Positions 4,440-5,652 of a stretch of DNA of 5,652 bases are shown in pieces. The notes beneath the pieces are model-generated. The model was not told the origin of the DNA and did not search any database. It saw only the letters and a program-made list of their open reading frames with translations. Position 1 is the first letter of the stretch; each line of letters opens with the position of its first letter. This DNA is from Puniceicoccales bacterium (GTDB lineage: Bacteria; Verrucomicrobiota; Verrucomicrobiia; Opitutales; LL51): contig JAITNS010000028.1 of assembly GCA_031290315.1 (NCBI GenBank), forward strand, positions 1 through 5,652. Direction: 5' to 3'. Position numbers and translations under genes: made by a program.

Positions 4440-4541
4440 ACATAAAATTTCTTCCAACCATAAGGAAATGGAAAACCATTAAATACGGAGGGTTGCATAA
4501 TAAATTTCCACCCATCTCTGCGCGCTGGTTAATTTTTCGAT

Positions 4542-4646
4542 ATTTTCAAGATTAAAAATCGATATGCTATGAGTTATAAGAAAAACTTATACTTGGGGTA
4601 CTTTGCATTTTATTTGGGTTTTCGACTTGACCACAAATCTTTTAGC
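4542..4646 (+). repeat. 105-bp direct repeat, copy 2
   Basis: This is the second copy, 207 bases downstream of the first. The hairpin stem is kept and its loop changes from GAAAA to AAAAA. The homology ends at TTTTAGC in both copies, with unrelated sequence after it. Confidence 0.85.
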
Positions 4647-4810
4647 GAATAGAAGTCTTACCAGTTTTTTAATATGAAAAAGAGTATAATAATGTATATC
4701 GAAAGTTTAACTGCGAATGCCTGCCTAGTCCTGTGTATTGGGAAATTGCGCAATAAATATTTTTTCCTTTCCATCCCATTGAATTTCATTTCACTGCCTA
4801 TATTCAGGGC

Positions 4811-5480
4811 ATGGGGAATAAGATTAAGTTTTATAACCGTTACACCAGGTCTTTGGAGGAAGAAGTTATTTATGGAGAACCTTTCCTTAGGCTACTGTAC
4901 AGCTCCAAACTCGGTAACTTAGCGCTTAATCAACTCATCAAACGTAAAATTTTTTTCGAAATTTATGGTCGACTCATGCGACGAGCAGGTTCGAAAAAGA
5001 AAATTAAACCCTTCGTCGAACGCTATAAAATTGATACAACTGTATTTGAGAAAAAAATAGAGGACTTTAAGAGCTTTGATGATTTTTTTATCCATAAGTT
5101 AAAAAGACCGCACGTCCGATTGCCGTCGAAAATCGAAAAGTCGTCTTTCCTTGCGATGGCCGTCATCTCTTCGTCGAAGATACGAAGAAATTACCCGCCG
5201 TCTTCATCAAAGGACAGCAATTTGATTTCAAAGCTCTCCTCAGAAATGATGAACTTTTTTGCATTTTAGAAATAATCCAGTCCTCATTTCCCGGCTTTGC
5301 CCCACCGATTACCACCGTTTTCACTTCCCCTGTCACGCCGTTATTCGTAAAATTTATCGCGTCACTGGCGATTATTGGTCCGTTAGCCCTATCGCAACCC
5401 GAAACCGAATCACTATTTTCTTCGATAATAATTTACGGGTTTCGGTAGCATGTCCGCGCAATATGCAATGGATTAGCAGC
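4811..5480 (+). pseudogene. psd: Phosphatidylserine decarboxylase proenzyme, frameshifted and truncated
   Basis: Psd converts phosphatidylserine to phosphatidylethanolamine at the membrane. Segment 1 (4811 to about 5109) has the family N-terminus IKFYNRYTRSLEEEVIYGE, then YGRLMRR and FKSFDDFFIHKLK. Segment 2 (5110 to about 5262), one frame back, gives ARPIAVENRKVVFPCDGRHL and VFIKGQQFDFKALL. Segment 3 (about 5263 onward), one frame back again, gives LISRLCPTDYHRFHFPCH and GDYWSVSPIA. Each step fits a single lost base, the second probably C from TGCCAT. Similarity fades after FFDNN (about 5432), and at 5481 the sequence becomes the J-like-gene repeat. The autocleavage GS(T) motif that makes the pyruvoyl group lies beyond the break and is absent, so the gene is dead. 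The start has a poor ribosome binding site (CAGGGC). Confidence 0.85.
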
Positions 5481-5652
5481 AATTTGAAAGCATTACACTC
5501 GGTGAGATGAATATCTTTATTTTTCTTTATATTTATATTTGAGTCGGAATCTGACGAGGAATCATTAACTTCACCGGGCAATTGAAAGCCATTATTCTCG
5601 GTAAGATGAATATTTTTATCAGTTAGACTGTAGTTTTTGGAAAATGGATTAT
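5372..5652 (-). CDS. Partial paralogue of the J-like protein with a chimeric tail
   Basis: The frame is open from the right edge (first full codon 5650) to TAA 5372-5374, giving 92 residues; the N-terminus is beyond the window. Residues 1-57 match the J-like protein: NPFSKNYSLTDKNIHLTE, one LPG/SSSDSD module, a spacer shortened by six residues, and DIHLTECNAFKL. At 5480 the reading passes into sequence from the psd region in antisense, replacing the last module with LLIHCILRGHATETRK and on to GLTDQ. The tail is thus a by-product of the recombination. Whether the gene is expressed depends on its unseen 5' part. Low-complexity repeats are a good substrate for such exchange. Confidence 0.6.
   Translation of the reverse strand, partial: NPFSKNYSLTDKNIHLTENNGFQLPGEVNDSSSDSDSNINIKKNKDIHLTECNAFKLLLIHCILRGHATETRKLLSKKIVIRFRVAIGLTDQ
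5481..5652 (-). repeat. Long repeat, copy B: 3' part of the J-like gene inserted at psd
   Basis: It corresponds to 2449-2638 with an 18-bp deletion in the Ile/Asn/Lys spacer and otherwise almost no change. The left boundary is sharp (5480/5481); the right boundary is outside the window. Confidence 0.9.

Larger units (their letters stand above)
4325..4810. other. Gene-poor stretch holding two 105-bp direct repeats
   Basis: No gene is recognised in these 486 bases. An inverted repeat CGATTTT/AAAATCG (4333-4339 with 4348-4354) begins nine bases after the nucleotidyltransferase stop; it is AT-rich with no U-tract, so it is a weak terminator candidate. The rest is the two repeats, a 102-bp spacer and a 164-bp leader before psd. 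Confidence 0.5.

Noticed and set aside
4674..4922. 82-codon plus-strand ORF with hydrophobic segments before psd
   Set aside because: No ribosome binding site, and its last third is out-of-frame psd sequence; not supported as a gene.

Overview
The window is an AT-rich stretch of bacterial chromosome that looks like a shuffled, decaying accessory region. It contains no rRNA, tRNA, CRISPR array or recognisable transposase. The organism cannot be named from this sequence. A Psd of the short, signature-bearing type, a fragment of pyruvate:ferredoxin oxidoreductase (anaerobic metabolism), an Asp23/AmaP-like membrane protein, many broken genes and many gene-fragment repeats would fit a host-associated member of the PVC group (for example an Opitutae/Puniceicoccales-like symbiont). 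That placement is an inference with modest confidence.

Layout, left to right. Bases 2-175 (+) are the 3' end of a DJ-1/PfpI-family gene. After about 430 bases without a recognisable gene comes a small single-pass membrane protein (610-954, +), probably truncated. Next is a 1.04-kb block of small minus-strand ORFs (1199-2100), bracketed by two 175-bp direct repeats (1011-1185 and 2228-2402) that differ at only two positions. Each repeat is the 3' end of a nifJ-type gene. Three of the bracketed ORFs (signal-peptide ORF, 105 aa, 114 aa) lie in one reading frame, separated only by a TAA and a TGA, so they may be one broken secreted protein.

From 3316 down to 2409 (-) lies a two-ORF unit: an N-terminal signal/anchor ORF and a downstream ORF with a degenerate J-like domain, 8-residue Pro-rich repeats and duplicated 24-residue Ser/Asp-rich modules. 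The two overlap by ATGA and also meet at an A-AAT-TTT slippery sequence, so they may be one protein (by frameshifting or before a frameshift mutation). Divergent from it is a frameshifted nucleotidyltransferase pseudogene (3477-4324, +). It is followed by two 105-bp direct repeats of unknown nature (4335-4439, 4542-4646) and a frameshifted, truncated phosphatidylserine decarboxylase pseudogene (4811 to about 5480, +). That psd is cut off by a second copy of the 3' part of the J-like gene (5481-5652). On the minus strand the second copy reads on into psd antisense, giving a chimeric tail.

The main message is the repeated reuse of two gene 3' ends (nifJ and the secreted J-like gene) as recombination or duplication modules. 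They surround metabolic genes that have been lost or are being lost. Few genes in the window look fully intact, and no pathway can be reconstructed from them.
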